From: Micropepsaceae bacterium
GTDB taxonomy: Bacteria > Pseudomonadota > Alphaproteobacteria > Micropepsales > Micropepsaceae
DNA: 11,046 nucleotides
Assembly (NCBI GenBank): GCA_025450355.1
Contig: JANWHR010000061.1
Coordinates: 1 to 11,046, forward strand
Direction of reading: 5' to 3'
Shown here: in pieces, positions 1 through 6,991 of the stretch
Layout of the letters: every line of letters begins with the position of its first letter
How positions within the stretch are numbered: position 1 is the stretch's first letter
The notes under the pieces: generated by a model
What the model saw: only the letters and a program-made list of their open reading frames with translations
What the model was told of the DNA's origin: nothing
The model's database searches: none
Made by a program: the position numbers and the translations under genes

Positions 1-1395
1 CAGTCGCGCGGTACGGCGCGGGTCGGCGGACTGTTCGGCCCGATCATGGTGATCTGGTTTACCGTTCTGGGCTACCTGGGATTGCTGTCCCTGCTGCGCA
101 CGCCATCCATCCTGACGGGATTGAATCCGTGGTATGGCGTCTCGCTGATCGCCAGTGTCCCACGCGTGGGTTTTTTCACGCTCGGTGTGGTGTTTCTTGC
201 AGTCACGGGCGCTGAGGCGCTGTACGCCGACATGGGACATCTGGGGAAGCACGCGATTCGCAGGGCGTGGCTGTTTCTGGTGTTTCCCGCGCTAATTCTG
301 AATTACTTCGGTCAGGGGGCGGCGATCCTGCGGGATCCCGCCGCAGCAGATGTGGCATTTTATTCGGTCGTACCGGCCTGGGCGCATTACCCGCTGGTGT
401 TCCTCGCAACCGCTGCGACCGTGATCGCGTCCCAGGCGGTCATTTCCGGAGTTTTTTCGCTGACCCGACAGGCGGTGCAGCTCGGTCAATTGCCGCGCAT
501 GGAGATCCGCCATACCTCGGCGACGGAATTCGGCCAGATCTACGTGCCGCGGGTGAACTGGCTGCTGATGGCAGGCGTCGTGTTGATCGTCCTGATCTTC
601 AAGACCTCCGGCGCGCTGTCCTATGCCTATGGCATCGCAGTCAGCGGTCAGATGGTGATTGACACGGCGCTGATCACGATCGTGGCAACCCGGCAGTGGA
701 GATGGTCCTGGCGCATCGCCGTCCCGTCGTTCGGATTGCTCGCGATCATCGATCTCACATTCTTCTCCGCGAATGTGGTGAAGGTTGTCGAGGGTGGCTG
801 GCTGCCGCTGTTGGTCGCCGGCTGTGTCACCATTCTGATGAATACCTGGCGCACCGGCCGGCGCGTGCTGATGGACAAGGCCTATGGCGATGGCATCTCA
901 ACCGAACTGTTCCTCCAGCGCGCCGACAAAACGCCCCTTCGCGTGCCTGGAACTGCCGTGTTTGTGACGCCGCGGCTGGATCAGGTTCCAGGATCATTGC
1001 TGCACAACCTCAAGCACAATCACGTCCTGCATGAGCGCGTGATTTTTCTCCGCGTGGACGTCCAGGATGTCCCGTTCGTGCCGCCGGAAAAGCGCCTGAC
1101 GGTAAACAGACTCGGGAAAGGATTCTTCGCAGTCGAGATCCACTTCGGTTTCTTCCAGACCCCGGATGTGCCGCAGGCGCTGGAAGGCGCCCGGGCACAT
1201 GGGCTGGCCGTCGATCTGGACAACACGACTTTTTTCATCCGCCGCGAAACCTTGATCCCGGCGCGGGTCTCCGCCATGGCGCGCTGGCAGTCGGCGCTGT
1301 TCATCCGGCTGTATGGCTCTGCGCTCGAGGCTGCGCGATTCTACGGTTTGCCGCCCGGGCGCGTCGTCGAACTCGGGTCACAGACGGAAATTTGA
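1..1395 (+). CDS. kup: Kup-family potassium uptake protein, 5' end outside the window
   Basis: Inner-membrane K+ uptake permease of the KUP/HAK/KT family, probably a K+/H+ symporter as in the known members. The frame is open from base 1 and reads GTARVGGLFGPIM before the first ATG at 46. That is a conserved internal Kup motif, so 46 is not the start and roughly 160-170 N-terminal residues (the first membrane helices) lie upstream. The visible 464 residues include the family motif TGAEALYADMGHLG (codons near 207-250), several hydrophobic helices up to about base 860, and then a hydrophilic C-terminal cytoplasmic domain of about 180 residues, as expected for a family usually about 620-650 residues long. 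The stop is TGA at 1393-1395. It converges on the rRNA methyltransferase gene with a 47-base gap. The family call is firm; ion specificity and affinity are inferred from the family. Confidence 0.95.
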   Translation, partial: QSRGTARVGGLFGPIMVIWFTVLGYLGLLSLLRTPSILTGLNPWYGVSLIASVPRVGFFTLGVVFLAVTGAEALYADMGHLGKHAIRRAWLFLVFPALILNYFGQGAAILRDPAAADVAFYSVVPAWAHYPLVFLATAATVIASQAVISGVFSLTRQAVQLGQLPRMEIRHTSATEFGQIYVPRVNWLLMAGVVLIVLIFKTSGALSYAYGIAVSGQMVIDTALITIVATRQWRWSWRIAVPSFGLLAIIDLTFFSANVVKVVEGGWLPLLVAGCVTILMNTWRTGRRVLMDKAYGDGISTELFLQRADKTPLRVPGTAVFVTPRLDQVPGSLLHNLKHNHVLHERVIFLRVDVQDVPFVPPEKRLTVNRLGKGFFAVEIHFGFFQTPDVPQALEGARAHGLAVDLDNTTFFIRRETLIPARVSAMARWQSALFIRLYGSALEAARFYGLPPGRVVELGSQTEI

Positions 1396-1416
1396 GCGTT
1401 CGGGGCGAGATCCCAT

Positions 1417-1434
1417 GCGGCCGAGGACGGCCGC
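1417..1434. terminator. GC-rich hairpin between convergent genes, possible terminator
   Basis: A perfect 6-base stem (gcggcc / ggccgc) with the loop gaggac sits in the 47-base gap between the converging kup and rlmI genes. The position suits a shared transcription terminator, but no T-run follows on either strand. It is therefore not a classical intrinsic terminator and could be chance in GC-rich DNA. Confidence 0.3.
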
Positions 1435-1442
1435 GGTACAAG

Positions 1443-2627
1443 TCAGTTCACGGCGTAGATCAGGGCTTTGAGGTAGGCGCTTTCGGGCAGCATGGGATGG
1501 ACCGGGTGGTCGGGGCCTGCGCCTGCGGAGCGGACCAGAGCCGCGGTACGCCCGGCGCGCGCGATTCCGGCCGCACATTCAAGGCTGAATCGCTCCACCG
1601 AAATGCTGTGCGAACACGATGCCAGAAAGAGGAACCCTCCGGGTTCGACAAGGCCGGCCGCCATGCGCGCAAGTTTGCGATAGGCGCGCGCCGCCGGTTC
1701 GAGGTCCTTGCGCGAGCGCGCGAAGGGTGGCGGATCGCAGATCACGGCATAGAATCGCTCCCCCTGCGCGAGCAGATGTTCGAGCTGTTCGGTCACGTCA
1801 CTCCGGATGAAGCGGCACCGCGACGCCACGTCGTTGGCCGCAGCGGCTTCGGCGGCAAGCGCAAGCGCGGGTTCCGAGGAGTCGAGGCCAATGGTCTCCT
1901 GTGAACCCAGGACAGCCGCAAGCACGGAGAACCCGCCGGTGTAACAATAGGCGTCCAGCACGCGCGGCGCGGACAGGCGTGCCATGAACAGGCGGTTGTC
2001 ACGCTGATCGTAATACCATCCCGACTTCTGGCCCCGCATGGGATCGGCAAAATAGCGGGCGCCATTTTCCTCCAGCATGATCCTGCCGGGCGCTTCGCCC
2101 TTGACGCAACCGGAATAGCATTCCAGGCCCTCAAGAGCGCGGGACGCAGAGTCGTTGCGCAAGAGGATCGCATTCGGCGCAATCGTGGCATCGAGTGCCG
2201 CCAGGATGGGCGTCAGAAGATTTTCCATGCCCGCGGTCGTGATCTGGACAACGCTGACATCGCCGAAGCGATCGATGATCAGGCCGGGCAGGCCATCGCC
2301 CTCGGCATTCACCATCCGGTAAAAGGGCGCGGCATAGAACTTTTCGCGCAACTGCTGCGCGCGCCGGAATTGGGCGGTGAAAAACGCCTCGTCAATTCCG
2401 GTTTCGGGCGGGCCAAGCAGGCGAACCGAGATCAGGCTTCTGGAATTGAAATAGCCACAGCCGAGCTTGCCGCCATCTGCCGAGACCAGTTCGACAAGGG
2501 TGCCCGGCGGCAGGCTTTTGGCCGCCTGATCCATCACAATCTCATTCGAGAACACCCACGGAACACCGGCGCGAATCCGCCGGTCTTCTCGCGGGCGCAG
2601 GCGAATCTGCGGCCGCGCTGCGCTCAT
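1443..2627 (-). CDS. rlmI: RlmI-like 23S rRNA (cytosine-5) methyltransferase
   Basis: Cytoplasmic SAM-dependent rRNA methyltransferase of the RlmI/YccW family; the E. coli member makes m5C1962 in 23S rRNA. The 394-residue product matches the usual length of about 395. Residues about 5-85 form the N-terminal PUA-like RNA-binding part (PWVFSNEI near the start). The Rossmann methyltransferase follows: motif I VLDAYCYTGGFS (about 223-234), acidic LDSSEP after the next strand, motif IV DPPPF (298-302), and SCSHS with the likely catalytic Cys338. The C-terminus has DHPVHPMLPESAYLKAL, close to the family's DHP...E..YLK ending. I chose ATG at 2627 over an in-frame ATG at 2669 because it gives the family's normal N-terminus and overlaps the upstream gene's stop as ATGA. 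It is the second gene of a coupled pair with the oxygenase. The family is secure; the exact target base is inferred. Confidence 0.92.
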   Translation of the reverse strand: MSAARPQIRLRPREDRRIRAGVPWVFSNEIVMDQAAKSLPPGTLVELVSADGGKLGCGYFNSRSLISVRLLGPPETGIDEAFFTAQFRRAQQLREKFYAAPFYRMVNAEGDGLPGLIIDRFGDVSVVQITTAGMENLLTPILAALDATIAPNAILLRNDSASRALEGLECYSGCVKGEAPGRIMLEENGARYFADPMRGQKSGWYYDQRDNRLFMARLSAPRVLDAYCYTGGFSVLAAVLGSQETIGLDSSEPALALAAEAAAANDVASRCRFIRSDVTEQLEHLLAQGERFYAVICDPPPFARSRKDLEPAARAYRKLARMAAGLVEPGGFLFLASCSHSISVERFSLECAAGIARAGRTAALVRSAGAGPDHPVHPMLPESAYLKALIYAVN

Positions 2628-3508
2628 CGGCTCATCGGCCGGGCGCGCACCCACTGCGAAAGCAGCCACTTCTCACCGCTTATCGGTGGCAAACCGGCAT
2701 GCCTGGTTCTGTGATCGGGCGTGCCGTCCGGTTCGACATTCCAGAAGAACAGACCGCTGCCCCTGGCACCCTTCCACTGTCTCTTCAGCTCGGTAAATTC
2801 GGTTTCGCCGCCCTCATATTCGTCATTGAGCGAGACCAGGAAGGTTACGACCCGCTGCCCGCGCTGTGCCACATCTGCGGCGAGACCTGGCGAATTCACA
2901 TCCAGAAAATCGACATGCGGCAGAAATTGCTCGCCCGGTGCGTAATGCAACACCATGGGCACCTCCATCCAGGACACCGGCAGTTCCATGATACTGGCCA
3001 TCCGTGCACGGAGAAAGCACAACAAAAAGTCGCTTTCGTCGCGCAGCAGATAACATTGGCTGTTGTTTCGCACCGATTCGCGCCGGGTCCCGCCTGTCTC
3101 CGGATCAAACACCTGCGCCGGCGAAAGTTTTCCCCGTACCCGGGAAATCACCCATTGGCATAGCTCGGCGGAGGCAAAGCCGGGTACCGCGGCGATTCGC
3201 GGGCGTGCCGATACAATGCGCTTTGGCGGCGCCCTCGACCAGTCTTCAACCCGGATCAGCTTGCGGAGTCTCGCCCAATCTTCGGCCGGATCCGGCAGGC
3301 CTGATTCGATCGCGCGCGACAAATCCCATTGGCCGGCGAGCGCCGCGAGTTCGGCCTGTGCGGGGCTGAAGCCCTGTTCCGCCGAAAGGCGCAGCAAATC
3401 CAGCGCAGCCTCCCAGTTCTGTGGCACGCCCGCGCCTTCGGCCGCGCGCAGCGCGTGGATATGTGCTCCGGCACCCGATGTCAGGTTCTGCGCTTCGACA
3501 GTTGTCAC
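2624..3508 (-). CDS. Prolyl 4-hydroxylase-like 2-oxoglutarate/Fe(II) oxygenase with Sel1-like N-terminus
   Basis: Predicted non-haem iron dioxygenase that hydroxylates a protein side chain using 2-oxoglutarate and O2. With the chosen start it has 294 residues. Residues about 18-60 look like a Sel1/TPR-type helical repeat (EGAGVPQNWEAALDLL, then AEQGFSPAQAEL), a likely protein-interaction part. The C-terminal half is a P4Hc-type fold: HVD with iron ligands His198 and Asp200, YEGGETEF, distal ligand His270 in RHAGLPP, and Lys280 in GEKW, which binds 2-oxoglutarate in this family. The open frame runs on to 3751 but would overlap the divergent receptor gene. GTG at 3508 has GGAAG five bases upstream and starts just before the repeat; GTG at 3550 is an alternative. 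No signal peptide is seen, so it is probably cytoplasmic. Its stop overlaps the rlmI start by 4 bases. Enzyme class is well supported; the substrate is unknown and the start is moderately sure. Confidence 0.85.
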   Translation of the reverse strand: MTTVEAQNLTSGAGAHIHALRAAEGAGVPQNWEAALDLLRLSAEQGFSPAQAELAALAGQWDLSRAIESGLPDPAEDWARLRKLIRVEDWSRAPPKRIVSARPRIAAVPGFASAELCQWVISRVRGKLSPAQVFDPETGGTRRESVRNNSQCYLLRDESDFLLCFLRARMASIMELPVSWMEVPMVLHYAPGEQFLPHVDFLDVNSPGLAADVAQRGQRVVTFLVSLNDEYEGGETEFTELKRQWKGARGSGLFFWNVEPDGTPDHRTRHAGLPPISGEKWLLSQWVRARPMSR

Positions 3509-3515
3509 GACAACT
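3500..3515. promoter_or_regulatory. 16-base palindrome covering the oxygenase start codon
   Basis: The sequence agttgtc-ac-gacaact has perfect 7-base arms around a 2-base spacer. It covers the proposed GTG start (3506-3508, minus strand) of the oxygenase gene. In that gene's mRNA it could fold as a 6-bp stem, AGUUGU with ACAACU, around the tetraloop CGUG. This would hold the start codon and the end of the ribosome-binding GGAAG in structure. As DNA it could equally be a small operator. Function is inferred; only the symmetry is seen. Confidence 0.35.
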
Positions 3516-3636
3516 TCCGCGATAATGACCGCCGCATGCTCCAACACCACCGCGTTTCGGGCAAGCGGCTTCTGCGGATTGCGCAGTAGCGCGTTCGCGT
3601 GATTTACGCCAATCTCCGTTTCAGAGGGGAATCGGA

Positions 3637-5742
3637 ATGGCGAACAGAATCGACGCACCCATTCGGGGCGCGTCTGTCTTGCAGCAATGCCGCCGGGGCA
3701 TAACGGCGGCGGTGCTGCTGACGGCGTCAGCCGCGGCGGCACAGACTGCACCGCCGCCAGAAACGGTGCTGATCAGCGCACGGCCGCCCGACCCGGTCGG
3801 CAATGCCGCATTCTCCTCCGTCCTTCTGGATATGAACCAGTTGCAGATTTCGCCGGAGCTGGACGAGGCCCTGAGCCAGGTACCGGGACTGTCACTCTTC
3901 CGGCGCAATTCCAGCCTGTCCGCCAACCCCACCGTCCAGGGCGTCTCGTTGCGCTCGATCGCGGGTTCCGGCGCCGGCCGCGCGCTGGTGACGCTGGATG
4001 GAGTGCCCCAGAACGATCCCTTTGGCGGCTGGGTGATCTGGAGTTCGCTGCCGGTAGAGGACATTCAGTCTGCGGAAATTGTGCGCGGAGCGGGGGCCGG
4101 TCCTTATGGCGCGGGCGCGCTGACCGGCGTCATCGAATTGAGCGGGCGCGATTCGCCGGGCGGCGTCGTCGATGGGGAAGGCGGAACGCTCGGCCAGGAA
4201 CGCTTTGCCGGATCGGTGGACGATCAGAGGGGTGCGGTGAATCTCGGCGCCAGCGGGATGTATCAGAAGTCCTCTGGTTGGATCCCGGTGGACCGCGCGC
4301 AACGCGGTGCGGCGGATACCGATGTTGCGCTGGAAGCGAGCAATCTTTCAGCCCACGCGGCAGCGGAAGTTCTGGAAGGTACGCTGCTGGCGGTCCGTTT
4401 CGGGGCCTATGACGAGCGTCGCGCAGCGGGCATTGACGGGACGGGTTCCGAAGCGAAAGGCGTGACCGGCAGCGCAACGCTTGCAAGCCCGGAGACCATT
4501 GGAAGGATCGGCTGGCGCGGGCAAATCTGGTTCCGGGATACGGATTTCGCCAACAGCTCGGACGCTGTCGCGGCGAAACGGGTATCCGCAACGCCATCGA
4601 ATGACGAATATTCAACCCCAGCCCTCGGTTACGGCGGCAACGCCGCGCTTCGCGGGACGCTCGGCATGGTTGATTGGGAAGCCGGCACGGACGTTCGCCT
4701 CAATGAAGGTGAAGCGCGAGAACTCTATTCCTACAGTTCAGGCGCATTCCGTCAGAGCCGCTTTTCCGGAGGCCGCTCCGTCGTTGGCGGATTCTACGCA
4801 GAAGGAGCCAGCCGGTTCGATGGCTGGCTGATCACGGCCGGCGCACGCATCGATGAATGGCGTGATTCCGGCGGCCACGTGCTGGAACGGGCACTTGCGA
4901 CAGGCGCGGCCACTTTCCGGGATGAATTCACCGCCCGCAGCGGCACCATTCCAACCGCGCGGGGTGGTGTCCGCAGGGAGTTCGACGGCGGCTATTATAT
5001 CCGCGCCGCGGGTTATGAGGGATTCCGCGCGCCTTCCCTGAATGAACTGTACCGGCCATTCCGGCTGGCGAACAATTTCACCGAAGCAAATCCGGCGCTG
5101 AAGCCCGAACGGCTGTCCGGCGCGGAAATCGGGTTTGGTGGCGCAAACGGACCGCTGACCTGGGACCTGACGGGCTTCTGGAATCGTCTGTCGGGCGCGA
5201 TTTCGAACGTCACGGTCGGCAAGGGGCCCGGCACGTTCCCCGCTGCCGGATTCCTGCCGGCCGGCGGGTTGTTAATCCAGCGGCAGAATGTGGGCTATGT
5301 GAACGCGCTGGGGTCGGAAGGTGACGCGCAGTGGCGATTTGATGACCGGATCGCGTTGCGGGCTGCCTTTGCCATCACCGATGCGCGGGTGAATGGCGGC
5401 ACCAATGCGCCGCAACTGACCGGCAAGCGGCCGGCGCAAACGCCGGAGCTTTCACTCACGGGAGGTTTGGTGGCGACGCCGCTTCCGGAGATCACCATCG
5501 AAGGTTACGTGCGCTACGACAGCCGCCGCTTTTCCGACGATCAGAATACGCTGCCATTGCCCGGCGCGACGACCCTGGATGCCAAAATCACCTGGCACTT
5601 CGCACCCCAGGCGGGAGTTTATTTCGCGGTCGACAATCTGTCTAACGCCCGCATCGCGACGTCGGAGGGCGCCGATCACGTGTACACGTATGATGAGCCG
5701 CGGGCCCTGCGCGCCGGCCTGATCTACGAATTCGCCCCATAG
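3637..5742 (+). CDS. TonB-dependent outer-membrane receptor
   Basis: A 701-residue outer-membrane gated beta-barrel that takes up a scarce ligand using energy from TonB-ExbB-ExbD. Residues 1 to about 35 form a signal peptide: basic start, ITAAVLLTASAAAA core, cleavage near AAA-Q. A candidate TonB box, ETVLISA, lies at 42-48. The plug spans about 55-170, with DGVPQNDPFGGW and then VEDIQSAEIVRGAGAGPYGAGALTGVIEL cut into its usual two parts (IERVEVVRG-type and YGSGALGGVI-type). The rest is a strand-rich barrel ending LIYEFAP, with the typical late motif FRAPSLNELYRPF near 470. There is no extra N-terminal signalling (STN) domain, so it is not a transducer of the FecA kind. ATG 3637 is preceded by AGAGGGG at 3623-3629. 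It is followed by a copD-like gene 93 bases on, which hints at a metal ligand, but no copper motif is visible. Class is firm; ligand unknown. Confidence 0.93.
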   Translation: MANRIDAPIRGASVLQQCRRGITAAVLLTASAAAAQTAPPPETVLISARPPDPVGNAAFSSVLLDMNQLQISPELDEALSQVPGLSLFRRNSSLSANPTVQGVSLRSIAGSGAGRALVTLDGVPQNDPFGGWVIWSSLPVEDIQSAEIVRGAGAGPYGAGALTGVIELSGRDSPGGVVDGEGGTLGQERFAGSVDDQRGAVNLGASGMYQKSSGWIPVDRAQRGAADTDVALEASNLSAHAAAEVLEGTLLAVRFGAYDERRAAGIDGTGSEAKGVTGSATLASPETIGRIGWRGQIWFRDTDFANSSDAVAAKRVSATPSNDEYSTPALGYGGNAALRGTLGMVDWEAGTDVRLNEGEARELYSYSSGAFRQSRFSGGRSVVGGFYAEGASRFDGWLITAGARIDEWRDSGGHVLERALATGAATFRDEFTARSGTIPTARGGVRREFDGGYYIRAAGYEGFRAPSLNELYRPFRLANNFTEANPALKPERLSGAEIGFGGANGPLTWDLTGFWNRLSGAISNVTVGKGPGTFPAAGFLPAGGLLIQRQNVGYVNALGSEGDAQWRFDDRIALRAAFAITDARVNGGTNAPQLTGKRPAQTPELSLTGGLVATPLPEITIEGYVRYDSRRFSDDQNTLPLPGATTLDAKITWHFAPQAGVYFAVDNLSNARIATSEGADHVYTYDEPRALRAGLIYEFAP

Positions 5743-5835
5743 ACCGGTTTGTGGTCAAATCTGCGCATTCAATGCAACATTCCGCGCGTCAAACAATCTG
5801 AAAGCGGAACAAAGCCCAGAGTGCGGGGGGTGGAT

Positions 5836-6684
5836 GTGATTGTCGCCGGGTTGACCATCGCCAAATTCGTGCACCTTTCCGCACTCATGCTGCTGTTTGG
5901 GTGCGGCGCATTTCCGCTTTACGCAAAGAAGCCCGATGGAGTGTTGCATGGGCATCTGCGCGGCCTTGTCCTGGCCAGTGCGATCACCGCTCTGACCAGC
6001 GGCGTACTCTGGTTCGCATTCCCCGGGCCGGGGCTGGACACCACTTTTGGGCAGGTCCTGATCGTTCGCCTGCTGCTGATTGCGGGTGCGTCCATTTTGT
6101 TCGCGCGCAAACCGGCTGGTGCGGCATGGAGTGTGGCCGTCGTTCTCTCCGCCGTTGCGGTGGCGACGATCGCCTGGACGGGCCACGCGCGGAACGGAGT
6201 GGTCGCCGGCGCCGCACTGCATTTGCTCGGCGACATGCTGCATCTGATCGCGGCGGGAGTATGGATCGGCGCGCTGGTCTGGCTGCTTTTGTTGCTGACT
6301 TCCGCCACGCAGACCGCACGACGGGAGGTTGAGCGCGCGCTTGCCGGATTTTCCGGCGTCGGCCCGGGTGTGGTTGCAATGCTCGTCATCACCGGAATCA
6401 TCAACAGTCTGTTCCTCATCGGACCGCAGAGCGCGTTGTCGCTATGGCGAAAGGCGTACGGACTGACTCTGCTGATCAAGCTCGCCCTATTCGCCGTGAT
6501 GTTCGCGCTTGCCGCCGTGAACCGCTACCGGTTGACGCCCCGGCTGGCGATGGCAGCGGACGGCGGGAGCACTGAGCGGGCATTGCGGGCATTCAAGGGG
6601 ACAATTGCGGCAGAAACGGCCCTGGCAGTTCTGGTTTTGGCCGCTGTCGCACTGCTGGGTGTGCTGCCGCCACCCACGGACTAG
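5836..6684 (+). CDS. copD: CopD-family copper homeostasis membrane protein
   Basis: Polytopic inner-membrane protein of the CopD family, linked in other bacteria to copper passage into the cytoplasm or copper tolerance. The 282-residue form has about seven or eight hydrophobic helices. Family features seen are a histidine in the first helix (KFVHLSALMLLFGCGAF, His13), TGHA at about 115-118, and the block LHLLGDMLHLIAAGVWIGAL (about 128-147) whose histidines are candidate metal ligands; a late NRYRLTPRL loop precedes the last helix. The frame opens at a TTG at 5749, but the first 29 residues are polar and unlike the family. GTG at 5836 has a G-run (5825-5830) five bases ahead; GTG at 5830 or 5821 are alternatives. 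There is no CopC domain fused and no copC gene in view. The 93 bases separating it from the receptor show no clear terminator, so co-transcription is plausible. Family likely; copper specificity is inferred. Confidence 0.85.
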   Translation: MIVAGLTIAKFVHLSALMLLFGCGAFPLYAKKPDGVLHGHLRGLVLASAITALTSGVLWFAFPGPGLDTTFGQVLIVRLLLIAGASILFARKPAGAAWSVAVVLSAVAVATIAWTGHARNGVVAGAALHLLGDMLHLIAAGVWIGALVWLLLLLTSATQTARREVERALAGFSGVGPGVVAMLVITGIINSLFLIGPQSALSLWRKAYGLTLLIKLALFAVMFALAAVNRYRLTPRLAMAADGGSTERALRAFKGTIAAETALAVLVLAAVALLGVLPPPTD

Positions 6685-6755
6685 CGCATTTTCCGCCGAA
6701 GCATATCCCCGGCAGCGATCGGAGATGGCTGCCGGTTCGGCGCAGAAAAATGCGC
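6684..6755. repeat. Large compound hairpin, first half of a putative dispersed element
   Basis: The outer arms gcgcattttccgccgaa (6684-6700) and ttcggcgcagaaaaatgcgc (6736-6755) are imperfect inverted repeats. Inside them is a perfect 8-base stem, ccggcagc (6709-6716) with gctgccgg (6728-6735), around an 11-base loop. The left arm begins at the last base of the copD stop codon, so the hairpin directly abuts the gene. It could protect or end the copD mRNA. With the next hairpin it looks like one two-part intergenic repeat rather than a simple terminator, as no T-run follows on the plus strand. Confidence 0.6.
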
Positions 6756-6766
6756 CAAACAAATAA

Positions 6767-6811
6767 CTTAAAGCGCGTTTCCGATTCAGGGAAGCTGAAA
6801 CGCGCTTTAAG
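6767..6811. repeat. Perfect 15-bp inverted repeat, second half of the putative dispersed element
   Basis: The arms cttaaagcgcgtttc (6767-6781) and gaaacgcgctttaag (6797-6811) are exact reverse complements around the 15-base loop 6782-6796. It follows the first hairpin after an A-rich linker containing aaacaaataa. The order of compound hairpin, AAACAA-type linker, then a TAAAGCGCG stem with CGATTC at the loop, matches from memory a family of short intergenic repeats scattered through Bradyrhizobium-like genomes. That likeness is recollection, not a search result. Confidence 0.7.
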
Positions 6812-6865
6812 CGGATCATCGCGATGAAGTGGGGCGGTAGCTCATGGCGCTGACCCGTGTCACCG

Positions 6866-6890
6866 CCTTCCGGTACCGAAGGAGTTTTTT
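6866..6890 (+). terminator. Weak intrinsic terminator-like hairpin with T6
   Basis: A 5-base stem, ccttc (6866-6870) with gaagg (6878-6882), has a 7-base loop and is followed after two bases by six Ts (6885-6890). It could end read-through from copD, or act as an attenuator in the leader of the gene at 6992. The stem is short, so activity is uncertain. Confidence 0.35.
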
Positions 6891-6991
6891 GGAATCGCTG
6901 CCACCGATGTTATCGTCTGCCACCAACTTCGGGCTGGGTGCGTGCGACCGCTGCGCGGGAGCCGGACCGGCCGGGACAAACGGGGAGAGCC

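Larger units (their letters stand above)
6685..6991. other. Intergenic region of about 307 bases without a gene
   Basis: The left 127 bases hold the two large hairpins. The remaining 180 bases contain a small terminator-like hairpin (6866-6890) and the leader of the next gene with its ribosome-binding site. An open frame from 6857 joins the next gene, but its first 45 codons have no signal-peptide or family character and cross the terminator-like hairpin, so I treat them as untranslated leader. I see no RNA gene and no convincing -35/-10 pair. Confidence 0.6.

Noticed and set aside
1430..1550. Nine-base repeat ccgcggtac at about 1431 and 1541
   Set aside because: It is too short in GC-rich DNA, and one copy lies inside rlmI; probably coincidence.
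3509..3751. N-terminal extension of the oxygenase frame up to 3751
   Set aside because: It would overlap the start and signal peptide of the divergent receptor gene, and its Pro/Arg-rich sequence resembles a shadow frame rather than the oxygenase family.
6835..6910. tRNA-like start (gggcggtagctca)
   Set aside because: The sequence after it cannot form an anticodon arm or a T-arm with a GGTTCGAATCC-type loop, so it is not a tRNA.
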